Assembly (NCBI RefSeq): GCF_008692195.1
Contig: NZ_RXOM01000004.1
Span: 53,823 to 117,822 of the forward strand
Source of the DNA: Salegentibacter sp. R32
GTDB lineage: Bacteria > Bacteroidota > Bacteroidia > Flavobacteriales > Flavobacteriaceae
Length of the DNA stretch: 64,000 nucleotides
Direction of reading: 5' to 3'
Shown: in pieces, positions 1 through 8,379 of the stretch
Layout of the letters: each line of letters begins with the position of its first letter
Position numbering within the stretch: position 1 is the first letter of the stretch
Position numbers and translations under genes: made by a program
Notes under the pieces: model-generated
Database searches by the model: none
Seen by the model: only the letters and a program-made list of their open reading frames with translations
What the model was told of the DNA's origin: nothing

Positions 1-120
1 CAAATGATGTATTTATCGTTATCGTTCGATCACCGTGTTGTCGATGGTTTTTTGGGCGGAAGTTTCTTAAGAAGAGTCGCCGATTATTTTGAAGATTTTG
101 ATGTTGAAAAGACTTTTTGA
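1..120 (+). CDS. dihydrolipoyl acyltransferase (E2) C-terminus, 5' partial
   Basis: The window opens inside a reading frame whose last 40 codons end at a TGA. The peptide contains SFDHRVVDG, the catalytic His-Asp motif at the C-terminus of 2-oxo acid dehydrogenase E2 acyltransferases. In the family this domain moves the acyl group from lipoyl-lysine to CoA. The next metabolic gene on the same strand is a fused E1 component, so E2 and E1 probably belong to one complex. Which 2-oxo acid is used (pyruvate or branched-chain) cannot be decided from this fragment. Confidence 0.85.
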   Translation, partial: QMMYLSLSFDHRVVDGFLGGSFLRRVADYFEDFDVEKTF

Positions 121-159
121 TCCATAACATTTAAAAAATAGAAATATTAAAGAAATTTG

Positions 160-638
160 TTTCACGCAAAGTCCACAAAGAAATATAGACGCTAAGAACG
201 CAAAGTACCAAGATGACAGAAAATGAAATTTCATATAAAGTAATTGGAATCGCACTTCAATTACATAGAAATTTAGGCCCAGGTCTATTGGAATCATCTT
301 ATGAATGTGCTTTGAAATATGACTTGGAACAAGCAGGTTTAACAGTAGAACAACAAGTCCCTATGCCATTTATTTACAAAGATATAAAAATGAATGTTGG
401 TTATAGGTTAGATTTGGTTGTTGAAAACAAATTGATTCTTGAAATTAAATCATTAGAAAATCTTGCTCCTGTTCATTATGCACAGCTTTTAACTTATTTA
501 AAACTATCAAATAAAAAATTAGGATTATTAATAAACTTCAATACAAAAATTCTCAAAAACGGTATTCATCGAATAGTAAATAACTTATAAATATTCTTTG
601 CGAGTTTTGCGAAAAACTTTGCGCACATTGCGTGAAAT
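160..638. mobile_element. GxxExxY gene unit with imperfect terminal inverted repeats
   Basis: The small gene at 213-590 is bounded by imperfect inverted repeats. The left arm (160-205) begins TTTCACGCAA and contains three CAAAG-type blocks. The reverse complement of the right arm (597-638) begins with the same TTTCACGCAA and has the same spaced GCAAAG blocks. Over the outermost 21 positions 18 match. The unit lies between E2 and E1 genes that normally sit close together. No transposase is present and I see no clear target-site duplication, so the mobile interpretation is inference. Confidence 0.5.
213..590 (+). CDS. GxxExxY family protein (PD-(D/E)XK nuclease-like)
   Basis: The 125-residue protein carries GLLESSY at residues 24-30, the signature that names the GxxExxY family. 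A later Asp followed by LILEIKS fits the Asp...Glu-x-Lys core of the PD-(D/E)XK nuclease fold to which the family is assigned. The biological role of the family is not established; I infer only a possible nuclease. There is no signal peptide. The gene is set between an E2 and an E1 gene and bordered by inverted repeats, and its codon use looks more AT-rich than the E1 gene that follows. The ATG at 213 is the first good start after the left repeat. Confidence 0.8.
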   Translation: MTENEISYKVIGIALQLHRNLGPGLLESSYECALKYDLEQAGLTVEQQVPMPFIYKDIKMNVGYRLDLVVENKLILEIKSLENLAPVHYAQLLTYLKLSNKKLGLLINFNTKILKNGIHRIVNNL

Positions 639-652
639 CAGAAAATTAATCT

Positions 653-2767
653 ATGAAAATAACTAAAGATATTCTCAAAAAAGCATTTTCAACACTTTGT
701 ACAGCTAAGGCGATGACCGAGTTATACGAAGAGAACTTTAAGGTAGTTTCTAAATATGTACACGCAACCTCGCGCGGCCACGAAGTCATTCAAACCGCAG
801 TGGGGATGCAGTTGTTACCGCAAGATTATGTATTTCCGTATTACCGAGACGATTCCATTTTATTATCGATCGGGATGGAACCCAAAGATTTGATGTTGCA
901 GTTGTTTGCCAAAAAAGACGATCCTTTTTCCGGTGGAAGAACCTATTATTCGCATCCAAGTTTGCGGGATGACGATAAACCTAAAGTTCCGCATCAAAGT
1001 TCAGCCACAGGAATGCAGGCTATCCCGGCTACGGGAGTCGCGATGGGAATGCATTACCGCGAAAACGGTAATCTCTTCGAGGAAGACGAGAAATATGGGT
1101 TTTTAGCAAATCCATCAAACAATAAAGGTAAAGATTCCCGTCTACACGGGAATATGCCGGTCGTGGTTTGCTCACTCGGTGACGCTTGTGTAACCGAAGG
1201 AGAAGTGGCAGAAGCTTTTCAAATGGCGGTGTTGAAGAAATTACCTATTCTGTACGTCGTGCAAGATAATGGTTGGGATATTTCTGCGAACGAGAAAGAA
1301 ACCCGAGCACAAAATGCTGCCGAATATGCTAGAGGCTTTAATGGTTTAGAAGCAATTTCGATTGACGGAACCAATTTTGAAGAAAGTTACAGCACGGTCA
1401 AAAATGCGATTGAAACAATTCGGGAAGAACGAAGACCAATGCTTATTCACGCAAAAGTTCCGTTATTAAATCATCATACTTCAGGAGTTCGAATGGAATT
1501 TTATCGCGACGATTTAGAAGAAGCAAAAACGCGCGATCCTTTTCCGAAGATGAAAAAATATTTAGCTGAAAATGGCTTTTCCGAAGATGAATTGGAAGCC
1601 ATTGAAGCTTTGGCTCGTGTGAAAGTGAAAGAAGATTATGCTGAAGCTGAAAAAGCCGAAGACCCTTCACCGAAAGATTTATTTACACACGATTTTGCAC
1701 CCACAACGATTACCGAAGAAAAAGGAGAACGTTCTCCGGAAGGTGGCGAAAAAGTAGTGATGGTCGATTGTGCGTTACACGCCATTGAAGAGATTATGTA
1801 CGACGATAAAACCAGCTTGTTATACGGTCAAGATGTGGGTGGTCGTTTGGGTGGCGTTTTTCGTGAAGCCGCAACTTTAGCTCAAAAATTTGGTGATAAC
1901 CGAGTTTTTAATACGCCTATTCAAGAAGCATTTATTATTGGTTCAACGGTTGGGATGAGTGCCGTTGGTTTAAAGCCGATTGTTGAAGTTCAGTTTGCCG
2001 ATTATATTTGGCCGGGACTCAATCAATTATTTACCGAAGTAAGTAGAAGTTGCTATTTGTCGAACGGTAAGTGGCCGGTTTCGATGGTCTTGCGAGTGCC
2101 GATTGGTGCTTACGGTAGTGGTGGTCCTTATCATTCTTCTTCGGTAGAAAGTGTGGTGACCAATATTCGCGGACTTAAAATTGCGTATCCAAGCAACGGA
2201 GCCGATTTAAAAGGATTATTGAAAGCTGCTTATCACGATCCGAATCCGGTGGTGATTTTTGAACATAAAGGTTTGTATTGGAGTAAAGTTCCCGGTACTA
2301 AAGGAGCAACGTCTATTGAGCCTGCAGAAGATTACGTATTGCCATTTGGGAAAGCTTGGGTTTTACAAGAAATCTGGAAGCAAGAAGAAAAAGAAACCAT
2401 TTCTATTGTGACTTACGGAATGGGCGTGCATTGGGCAATGAACGCTTCTGAAGAATTAGGAATGCAAGACCAAATTGAAGTGATCGATCTACGAACACTT
2501 GCTCCGCTCGATGAAGAAACTATAATGAAATCGGTAAAGAAATGTGGTAAATGTTTAGTCGTGACAGAAGAACCTTCCAACAACACGTTTGCCAGAGCAC
2601 TTTCCGGGAAAATTCAGGAAGAATGTTTTAAATATTTAGACGCTCCGGTCATGACAATCGGTTCAGAAAATATGCCGGCAATTCCGTTAAACTCTACATT
2701 AGAAGAAACCATGATTCCTTCAACAGCAAAAGTGAAAAAGAAAATTGAAGAGCTGTTAAATTATTGA
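653..2767 (+). CDS. 2-oxo acid dehydrogenase E1, fused alpha and beta subunits
   Basis: The 704-residue protein joins an E1 alpha-like half (about residues 1-330) to an E1 beta-like half (about 365-704). The alpha half has the thiamine diphosphate region SLGDACVTEGE near residue 173, with a downstream Asn in VVQDNGWD. The beta half has the transketolase-like region with LLYGQDVGGRLGG. It decarboxylates a 2-oxo acid and passes the acyl group to E2, the gene that ends at 120. Fused E1 proteins of this length are common in Bacteroidota and are often labelled branched-chain 2-oxo acid dehydrogenase, but the substrate is not shown by the sequence. A strong terminator follows. Confidence 0.9.
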   Translation: MKITKDILKKAFSTLCTAKAMTELYEENFKVVSKYVHATSRGHEVIQTAVGMQLLPQDYVFPYYRDDSILLSIGMEPKDLMLQLFAKKDDPFSGGRTYYSHPSLRDDDKPKVPHQSSATGMQAIPATGVAMGMHYRENGNLFEEDEKYGFLANPSNNKGKDSRLHGNMPVVVCSLGDACVTEGEVAEAFQMAVLKKLPILYVVQDNGWDISANEKETRAQNAAEYARGFNGLEAISIDGTNFEESYSTVKNAIETIREERRPMLIHAKVPLLNHHTSGVRMEFYRDDLEEAKTRDPFPKMKKYLAENGFSEDELEAIEALARVKVKEDYAEAEKAEDPSPKDLFTHDFAPTTITEEKGERSPEGGEKVVMVDCALHAIEEIMYDDKTSLLYGQDVGGRLGGVFREAATLAQKFGDNRVFNTPIQEAFIIGSTVGMSAVGLKPIVEVQFADYIWPGLNQLFTEVSRSCYLSNGKWPVSMVLRVPIGAYGSGGPYHSSSVESVVTNIRGLKIAYPSNGADLKGLLKAAYHDPNPVVIFEHKGLYWSKVPGTKGATSIEPAEDYVLPFGKAWVLQEIWKQEEKETISIVTYGMGVHWAMNASEELGMQDQIEVIDLRTLAPLDEETIMKSVKKCGKCLVVTEEPSNNTFARALSGKIQEECFKYLDAPVMTIGSENMPAIPLNSTLEETMIPSTAKVKKKIEELLNY

Positions 2768-2775
2768 TTTGTCTT

Positions 2776-2810
2776 AAACCTGACCTTGCAAAAGTTAGGT
2801 CAGGTTTTTT
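2776..2810 (+). terminator. intrinsic terminator after the E1 gene
   Basis: An 11-bp perfect stem (AAACCTGACCT at 2776-2786 with its complement at 2797-2807) is closed by a 10-nt loop and followed by a short T run. It lies 9 nt after the E1 stop codon. The next gene converges from the other strand, so the hairpin could serve both. Confidence 0.8.
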
Positions 2811-2815
2811 AATTT

Positions 2816-3958
2816 TTAAAACGGAAGTTTTAATTTTTTCTTCACTTCCGCATAAAAGTTTTTAGGATAAGTGCTATCGCCCATAAAAATATTGGTCATA
2901 TATTCTGCAGCTCTCCGTCCGTGTTTTTTCAGTAAAATGTTTCGTAATTTTTTCTGACCATAGAACAATTTGGCCAATTTTGTTCCTGTTTCCAATTCAG
3001 GAAGTAGCTTTTCATTTAGTTTTTGGAGATATAATTCTTTAGCGTGTTTTACGTCTAATTTACTCTCAACTATAGCTTGAGCTGCCATCATTCCACTGGC
3101 GATTGCATTTGAAATCCCTTCAGCAGTAATAGGGTCTGCAAAGCCAGCCGCATCCCCTGTAAGAAAAACATTCTTTTTTACAAAACCGTCTTTTCGTGGA
3201 GAAGTTGGAATTATAAATCCGTGTGCTTCTTCGTGAAGAACTTCTTCAATACCTAAGTTTTTTAAATAAGTTTGATAATCTGCTTTTAGGTTGAGTTTTT
3301 TTTTGGTTTTCATAAAACTTCCTACTCCTACTGATAGATGATTAGCTTTAGGAAAACACCATCCATATCCGTGTGGCACGATATCAATATCAAACCTGGC
3401 CGATCCAGCCAATTTCTTAAAAGTCTCGTCACTCACGGTGATTTCATATTCCAAAGCTGGAGACATGGTTCGGGTTTCTCCCCATCCGGCCAACTTTGCC
3501 GTGGCGCTCAATGCTCCATCGGCGGCGATAATAAATTTAGCATTAATGTTTCCTCGGGAAGTTTCTATTTGTGTATAATTTTCATTGAAAACCAAATTTT
3601 CAACTTTAGCATTTTGAAATAATTCAACACCTTTTGCTTGTGCTTCTTTCACGATAAGATGATCAAACTGATCACGCATTACCATGCTAATAATGGGTTT
3701 TTCCCGTTTTGTGTTGAAGGATAGATTTTTATCGAATAAAATATTTACCTCATCAAATTTAATGTCGATAGCTTCTTCTACCGAAAAAGGCATATTTCTT
3801 AACCCACGATAGACAAAACCTCCTCCACAAGTTTTGTAACGAGGTAGCGTCTCTTTTTCAATAAGTATGGTTTTTAATCCATTTTTTGTCAATTCGTAGG
3901 CGGCAGAAGCACCGGAAGGGCCACTTCCTATCACAGCAACGTCAAATATATTTTCCAT
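2816..3958 (-). CDS. geranylgeranyl reductase-family FAD-dependent oxidoreductase
   Basis: The 380-residue protein starts with the dinucleotide-binding motif VIGSGPSGASAA (about residues 9-20), followed by an acidic residue ending the second strand (LIEKE). It has the CGGGFVYRG segment typical of geranylgeranyl reductase-like flavoproteins and the second FAD motif GDAAGFADPITAEGI (about 268-282). Members reduce isoprenoid or other polyene chains or act as monooxygenase-like enzymes. The substrate here is unknown. There is no signal peptide, so it is cytosolic or membrane-associated. It stands alone between two terminators. Confidence 0.8.
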   Translation of the reverse strand: MENIFDVAVIGSGPSGASAAYELTKNGLKTILIEKETLPRYKTCGGGFVYRGLRNMPFSVEEAIDIKFDEVNILFDKNLSFNTKREKPIISMVMRDQFDHLIVKEAQAKGVELFQNAKVENLVFNENYTQIETSRGNINAKFIIAADGALSATAKLAGWGETRTMSPALEYEITVSDETFKKLAGSARFDIDIVPHGYGWCFPKANHLSVGVGSFMKTKKKLNLKADYQTYLKNLGIEEVLHEEAHGFIIPTSPRKDGFVKKNVFLTGDAAGFADPITAEGISNAIASGMMAAQAIVESKLDVKHAKELYLQKLNEKLLPELETGTKLAKLFYGQKKLRNILLKKHGRRAAEYMTNIFMGDSTYPKNFYAEVKKKLKLPF

Positions 3959-3991
3959 GGTTAATTATATCACGGGCTAAAAATAGTATAA

Positions 3992-4024
3992 AAAAATAGC
4001 CTTGGGAAATCCAAGGCTATTTTT
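3992..4024 (-). terminator. intrinsic terminator after the DUF4136 gene
   Basis: A 14-bp perfect stem (3992-4005 with 4011-4024) encloses a GAAAT loop. Read on the minus strand it is followed by a T-rich tract, and it sits 17 nt past the stop codon at 4041. It separates the lipoprotein gene from the FAD oxidoreductase. Confidence 0.8.
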
Positions 4025-4040
4025 AGTTCGCGTAAATTTT

Positions 4041-4580
4041 CTATTTCTTTTCACTTCCCGGTGGGTAGCGTTCTATAATTTTTTGAACCATTTCATTAAT
4101 ACGTTCAATTTTATCATCCATATCCATCGTTAGCGCTCCCGTTCCCATTCCTTGCCAAACCAATTCCATCGATTCAGCATCAATTAAGTCAATATACAAA
4201 GTACCTTCTGTAGTTCTTGAAACGGTGTTGTAACCATTACCCCAGTACCAAGGGTTCCAGCCCCAGCCGTAACCCCAACCAAAGTTATTTTGGTAGATGT
4301 TTACATTCTCTTTGGTTTTGGTGAAAATACTCACTAACAAATCAGGGTTTTCAGATTTGGTAAATCCTTTGGCAGTCATTTCCGACTCAATCGCACGTAA
4401 AATTCTTTTTTTGTCTAAATCGGATACATCTGCTTTATCAATGCCCGGCTTGTAAAATGCAAAACTTTGGTATTTATTAAAGTTTGCTTCACGATCGTAG
4501 TCTGAAGCTACTCGTACCGAACTACATGAAGTTAGCACAAGTAAAAAGGCTAACGGGGCTAAAAAGTTTTTTATTTTCAT
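4041..4580 (-). CDS. DUF4136 domain lipoprotein
   Basis: I choose the ATG at 4580, giving 179 residues, because it begins MKIKNFLAPLAFLLVL and leads directly to the lipobox LTSC. A longer frame to 4631 only adds a charged tail encoded by an intergenic repeat. The mature protein has the DUF4136 pattern: a Y-x-SFAFY-type strand, a helix with IESEMTAKGFT, a Gly/Trp/Tyr/Asn-rich stretch (about residues 98-115) and a C-terminal GTLYIDLIDAESMELVWQG strand. It is predicted to be an outer-membrane-anchored lipoprotein of unknown function. It has its own terminator. Confidence 0.85.
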   Translation of the reverse strand: MKIKNFLAPLAFLLVLTSCSSVRVASDYDREANFNKYQSFAFYKPGIDKADVSDLDKKRILRAIESEMTAKGFTKSENPDLLVSIFTKTKENVNIYQNNFGWGYGWGWNPWYWGNGYNTVSRTTEGTLYIDLIDAESMELVWQGMGTGALTMDMDDKIERINEMVQKIIERYPPGSEKK

Positions 4581-4591
4581 AACAAATTGTT

Positions 4592-4717
4592 TTAGGGCGT
4601 TCGGGCGGGCTCTCGCGAGTCGCTTTTTCAAATTCCTGTGTAGACAGGAATCTCAATAGAGCTTCAACAATTAGCTTGTTTTGAGCGTAGTCGAAAAGCT
4701 CCATCCCTAACGCAGGG
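4592..4717. repeat. mosaic of short palindromic intergenic repeats
   Basis: The gap between hutU and the DUF4136 gene is packed with short dyads. These include CTCGCGAG, ATTCCTGT at 4632-4639 with its complement at 4644-4651 around a 4-nt loop, and CCCTAACGCAGGG directly at the end of hutU. The modules resemble interspersed intergenic repeats I know from flavobacterial genomes, although only one copy of each is in this window. They may end hutU transcription and must also leave room for the promoter of the lipoprotein gene. Confidence 0.5.
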
Positions 4718-6736
4718 TTAACTTAGCAAGCTCGGGTCTACTTTGTTGGGCAGAGTTACTTTTAAATTAGGCTCATTATCCATCGCTCGTTTAATAGCAA
4801 AAATGGCTTCATCATTTCTAGCCCAAGATCTTCTGGAAATTCCGTTATTAACATCCCAAAAAAGCATTGACTCTAAGCGTCTTGCAGCATCTTTACTACC
4901 ATCAAGAAGCATGCCAAAACCACCGTTAATCACTTCTCCCCAGCCAACGCCGCCGCCGTTGTGAATACTTACCCAAGTTGCGCCTCTAAAGCTATCACCA
5001 ATAACATTTTGTATCGCCATATCTGCGGTAAATCGACTACCATCGTAAATATTAGAAGTTTCACGATAAGGAGAATCTGTTCCAGAAACATCGTGATGAT
5101 CTCTACCTAATACTACCGGACCTATTTTACCGGCTTCAATCGCTTCGTTAAAAGCCTTGGCAATTTTAATTCTTCCTTCAGCATCTGCATATAAAATTCG
5201 TGCTTGAGACCCTACAACAAGTTTATTTTCTTGCGCACCTTTGATCCAAGTGATATTATCCTGCATTTGCTGCTGAATTTCTTCCGGAGCGTCTTTTTTC
5301 AATTCTTCTAGAACCGAAGTTGCAATTTCATCGGTTTTCAATAAATCTTCAGCTTTCCCTGAAGTACAAACCCATCGAAATGGCCCAAAACCATAATCGA
5401 AACACATTGGTCCCATGATGTCTTGTACATAACTTGGATAGGCCCATCTCCCGGCCTCTTCCCCAAGGGAAGAGGAGCTGACTAATTCTCCTTTTTTATT
5501 TTTATAAATTTTTGCTCCGGCGCGAGAGGCTTCTAGTAAGAACGCATTTCCGTAGTCAAAAAAGTAAGTTCCTTTAGCGGTATGTTTGTTGATCGCATCT
5601 GCTTGTCGTTTTAAACTGCGCTGCACTTCTTTTTTAAATTGCTCAGGATTATTGGCCATCATTTCATTAGCTTCTTCATAAGAAAGACCAACCGGATAAT
5701 AACCACCCGCCCACGGATTGTGCAATGAGGTTTGATCGCTACCTAAATCGATATGCAGATTTTCTTCATCAAACTTTTCCCAAACGTCAACGATATTTCC
5801 GGCATAGGCGATCGAAATGGTTTCTTTATCTTCTTGTGCTTTTCGTACTCGAATCACTAATTCATCTACATTTTCAATAACCTCTTTCACCCAACCTTGT
5901 GAATGTCTTGTTTGGGTAGCTTTTGGGTTAACTTCTGCACAAACCGTTACACAACCGGCAATATCACCGGCTTTAGGTTGCGCGCCACTCATCCCTCCAA
6001 GTCCGGAAGTAACAAAAAGTCCGCCTTTAGGTTCTTTTTTTATTTTTCTAAATCCGTTAAGAACAGTGATCGTAGTTCCGTGAACAATTCCCTGCGGACC
6101 GATATACATATAGCTTCCCGCAGTCATTTGTCCGTATTGCGTAACGCCAAGCGCGTTGAATTTTTCCCAATCGTCGGGTTGCGAATAATTTGGGATCATC
6201 ATTCCGTTGGTAACGACTACTCTTGGCGCATCTTTATGGGAAGGAAATAATCCCATCGGGTGACCGCTGTACATCGCAAGCGTTTGCTCATCGGTCATCT
6301 CGGCTAAATATTTCATCGTTAATAAATACTGTGCCCAGTTTTGAAAAACCGCTCCGTTGCCTCCATAAGTAATCAATTCATGCGGATGCTGAGCCACCGC
6401 ATAATCCAAGTTATTTTGAATCATTAGCATAATGGCTTTCGCCTGTTGACTTGCTCCCGGATATTCATCGATAGGACGTGCATACATTTTGTAATCGGGA
6501 CGAAAGCGATACATATAAATTCTTCCATAGGTTTCTAACTCTTCTTTAAACTCAGGAAGTAATGTAGCGTGGTGTTGAGGTTCAAAATAGCGTAATGCAT
6601 TTTGCAAGGCTAATTTCTTTTCATCTTTCGATAAGATTTCTTTTCGCTTTGGCGCATGATTTATAGTGGTATCGTATTCTTTTTTGGGAGGTAATTCGTT
6701 GGGAATTCCTTGTAATATGGTTTGTTTGAAATTCAT
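4718..6736 (-). CDS. hutU: urocanate hydratase
   Basis: The 672-residue protein converts urocanate to imidazolone propionate in histidine degradation, using bound NAD+ as electrophile. Visible family features are YGGNGAVFQNW near residue 122, TNGMMIPNYS, the SGLGGMSGAQPKAG segment and the late cysteine of FRWVCTSGKAEDLL, which matches the conserved active-site region. It is over 100 residues longer than the well-studied enzymes of about 560 residues; longer forms are usual in Bacteroidota. No other hut genes are adjacent. The start codon lies 9 nt from a 7-bp tandem repeat, which therefore occupies the expected leader or promoter position. Confidence 0.93.
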   Translation of the reverse strand: MNFKQTILQGIPNELPPKKEYDTTINHAPKRKEILSKDEKKLALQNALRYFEPQHHATLLPEFKEELETYGRIYMYRFRPDYKMYARPIDEYPGASQQAKAIMLMIQNNLDYAVAQHPHELITYGGNGAVFQNWAQYLLTMKYLAEMTDEQTLAMYSGHPMGLFPSHKDAPRVVVTNGMMIPNYSQPDDWEKFNALGVTQYGQMTAGSYMYIGPQGIVHGTTITVLNGFRKIKKEPKGGLFVTSGLGGMSGAQPKAGDIAGCVTVCAEVNPKATQTRHSQGWVKEVIENVDELVIRVRKAQEDKETISIAYAGNIVDVWEKFDEENLHIDLGSDQTSLHNPWAGGYYPVGLSYEEANEMMANNPEQFKKEVQRSLKRQADAINKHTAKGTYFFDYGNAFLLEASRAGAKIYKNKKGELVSSSSLGEEAGRWAYPSYVQDIMGPMCFDYGFGPFRWVCTSGKAEDLLKTDEIATSVLEELKKDAPEEIQQQMQDNITWIKGAQENKLVVGSQARILYADAEGRIKIAKAFNEAIEAGKIGPVVLGRDHHDVSGTDSPYRETSNIYDGSRFTADMAIQNVIGDSFRGATWVSIHNGGGVGWGEVINGGFGMLLDGSKDAARRLESMLFWDVNNGISRRSWARNDEAIFAIKRAMDNEPNLKVTLPNKVDPSLLS

Positions 6737-6745
6737 AACTTATTT

Positions 6746-6794
6746 TTCAGTGTTCAGTGTTCAGTGTTCAGTGTTCAGTGTTCAGTGTTCAGTG
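6746..6794. repeat. heptanucleotide tandem repeat, seven perfect TTCAGTG units
   Basis: Seven uninterrupted copies of TTCAGTG run from 6746 to 6794. The array overlaps the last two codons of the four-helix-bundle gene (its TGA stop is inside a unit) and ends 9 nt before the hutU start codon. Such an array can change length by slippage. Here that would alter hutU leader spacing and, if the length change is not a multiple of three units, could shift what follows the stop, but not the coding part of hutU. Confidence 0.9.
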
Positions 6795-7163
6795 AGATGA
6801 TTTTACGCCAAATTTGTGCGGATTTTGAATCATATAATTGATGAGTTTTCCTACTTTTTCACTTCGCTGGGTTAACTCTTGGTAAAGATTTTCATTAATA
6901 TAATTACAGCGAAAGGCAAACTCTATCCAAACTTGTGTTTCTGCATTTTCTGCATCACAATCGGTTAATTTGCTTTTAAAATGTCTAGGATAGGGACGTT
7001 TACGATAGGCTTCAGCTAAATTTGCAGTAACACTTCTAGAAGATCTTCTTACTTGATCGGTTAATGAGTAAATTTCTTCTTTGGGAAATTTCTTAGATAC
7101 ATTAAAAACCTTCATAGCAAGTTCTATGGATTTTTGATAGGCTAATAAATCTTGAAATTTCAT
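6789..7163 (-). CDS. four-helix bundle protein (23S rRNA intervening-sequence protein family)
   Basis: The 124-residue protein has the family pattern: FQDLLAYQKSIELAMKVF at the N-terminus, then a central LTDQVRRSSRSVTANLAEAY helix and a C-terminal helix KVGKLINYMIQNP. The family takes its name from an ORF found inside 23S rRNA insertions; related proteins serve as accessory proteins of diversity-generating retroelements. No reverse transcriptase or rRNA is near, so the role here is unknown. The gene lies between DUF5522 and hutU, its 3' end merges with a tandem repeat, and its 5' flank (7168-7215) has short CAGTT(C/T)GCAG direct repeats. This suggests a small interspersed insertion. Confidence 0.85.
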   Translation of the reverse strand: MKFQDLLAYQKSIELAMKVFNVSKKFPKEEIYSLTDQVRRSSRSVTANLAEAYRKRPYPRHFKSKLTDCDAENAETQVWIEFAFRCNYINENLYQELTQRSEKVGKLINYMIQNPHKFGVKSSH

Positions 7164-7216
7164 CTATCCTTAATTTTAAATGTTAAGTCTGCAAACTGTT
7201 TACTGCGAACTGCAGA

Positions 7217-7369
7217 CTATTCAGTTTTTTTATCATATCCGTAAGGGCAATGTCTGCAACCGCTTTTGCAACAATAGCCACGCTTTAAATGATATTGTTC
7301 GGTGAAACAGCGATAACCCTCCGGGGTTAAGTAATAATCTCCTTCTTCTATGGGAATGCGTTTACTCAT
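7217..7369 (-). CDS. DUF5522 small Cys-rich protein
   Basis: A 50-codon frame runs from ATG at 7369 to TAG at 7217. The product begins MSKRIPIEEGDYYLTPEGYR and ends with a cluster of cysteines, GYCCKSGCRHCPYGYDK. This is the DUF5522 pattern (a cysteine-rich end CCxSGCxxCPYG). The spaced cysteines suggest metal or Fe-S binding, but the function is unknown. It is the first gene of a possible minus-strand run with the four-helix-bundle gene and hutU. Its stop is 53 nt before the next start, and that gap holds the short repeats flanking the latter gene. Confidence 0.8.
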   Translation of the reverse strand: MSKRIPIEEGDYYLTPEGYRCFTEQYHLKRGYCCKSGCRHCPYGYDKKTE

Positions 7370-7467
7370 AATTATTCCCAAAAATAAGGATTAAATTTTG
7401 GAAATTTTAAAATAAACAAGCTTCTGGATTGTTTAAATTTTAATTTTGTTGTTTAATATTAGAAGGA

Positions 7468-8379
7468 ATGAATTTCAGCAAAATTCAGAAAATAAAAAAT
7501 CCGTTTCTAAATTCCCAAGCAAAACTTTACATCAAACGTGAAGATTTGCTTCATCCTTTTGTTTCCGGGAATAAATTTAGAAAGTTGAAATACAATTTGC
7601 TGAAAGCAAAAGAAGAAAAGAAAACTTCTATTGTTACTTTTGGCGGAGCGTTTTCAAATCATATTTCAGCTACCGCCGCGGCGTGTAAAGAGCAAGGTTT
7701 TAAAAGTGTCGGGATTATCCGCGGGGAAGAATTAGGTGAAAATCTTGAAAAAACTCTAGGAGGAAATCCTACCCTAAAATTTGCCCATGATTGCGGAATG
7801 AAATTTAAATTTATTTCAAGAACTGCTTACCGAGAAAAAAACAGTACTGATTTTTTAGCTTCAATTGAAAAAGAGTTTCCCGATAGTTTTATTGTTCCAG
7901 AAGGTGGTACTAATGATTTAGCCGTAAAAGGCTGTGAAGAAATTTTAACTAAAGAAGATACACAATTCGATATTATTTGCTGCCCAGTGGGAACCGGTGG
8001 GACTATTTCCGGTCTAATAAATTCTTCAAAAGAGCATCAAACAATTTATGGCTTTCCGGCATTAAAAGGTGATTTTTTGAAAAAAGAAATCGATAAATTT
8101 GCCAAAAAAAATAACTATCAATTAATAATAGATTATCATTTTGGCGGTTATGCTAAAGTAAATGTGGAGTTAATTGAATTTATTAATAAGTTTAAGCAAG
8201 AAAATAACATTCCGTTAGACCCGATTTATACCGGAAAAATGGTATATGGGATTTTCGATATGTTGAAGAAAGAAAAATTAAATAATAAAAAAATACTGTT
8301 GATTCACACCGGAGGACTACAAGGAATCGAAGGGATGAATAAACGATTAGCAAAGAAAAACTTACCTTTAATTAAGTGA
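7468..8379 (+). CDS. ACC deaminase / D-cysteine desulfhydrase-like PLP enzyme
   Basis: The 303-residue protein belongs to the fold-type II PLP enzymes. It has SGNKFRKLKYN near residue 33, whose first lysine (about K36) is the expected PLP-binding residue, then FGGAFSNHISATAAA (the Asn-His contact loop) and a Gly-rich phosphate loop PVGTGGTISG near residue 171. Relatives deaminate 1-aminocyclopropane-1-carboxylate or desulfurate D-cysteine; the sequence alone does not separate them, and D-cysteine desulfhydrase-like activity is the commoner role outside rhizosphere bacteria. The next gene starts in a TGATG overlap with its stop, so the two are co-transcribed. Confidence 0.85.
   Translation: MNFSKIQKIKNPFLNSQAKLYIKREDLLHPFVSGNKFRKLKYNLLKAKEEKKTSIVTFGGAFSNHISATAAACKEQGFKSVGIIRGEELGENLEKTLGGNPTLKFAHDCGMKFKFISRTAYREKNSTDFLASIEKEFPDSFIVPEGGTNDLAVKGCEEILTKEDTQFDIICCPVGTGGTISGLINSSKEHQTIYGFPALKGDFLKKEIDKFAKKNNYQLIIDYHFGGYAKVNVELIEFINKFKQENNIPLDPIYTGKMVYGIFDMLKKEKLNNKKILLIHTGGLQGIEGMNKRLAKKNLPLIK

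Noticed and set aside
4581..4631. Longer N-terminus for the DUF4136 lipoprotein
   Set aside because: The extra 17 codons are basic, derive from an intergenic palindromic repeat, and would place charged sequence before the signal peptide.
6746..6794. Repeat array considered as a CRISPR
   Set aside because: The units are 7 bp, directly joined, with no spacers and no cas genes.
6789..7163. Diversity-generating retroelement accessory protein
   Set aside because: The family is related, but no reverse transcriptase, template repeat or variable target gene is present nearby.
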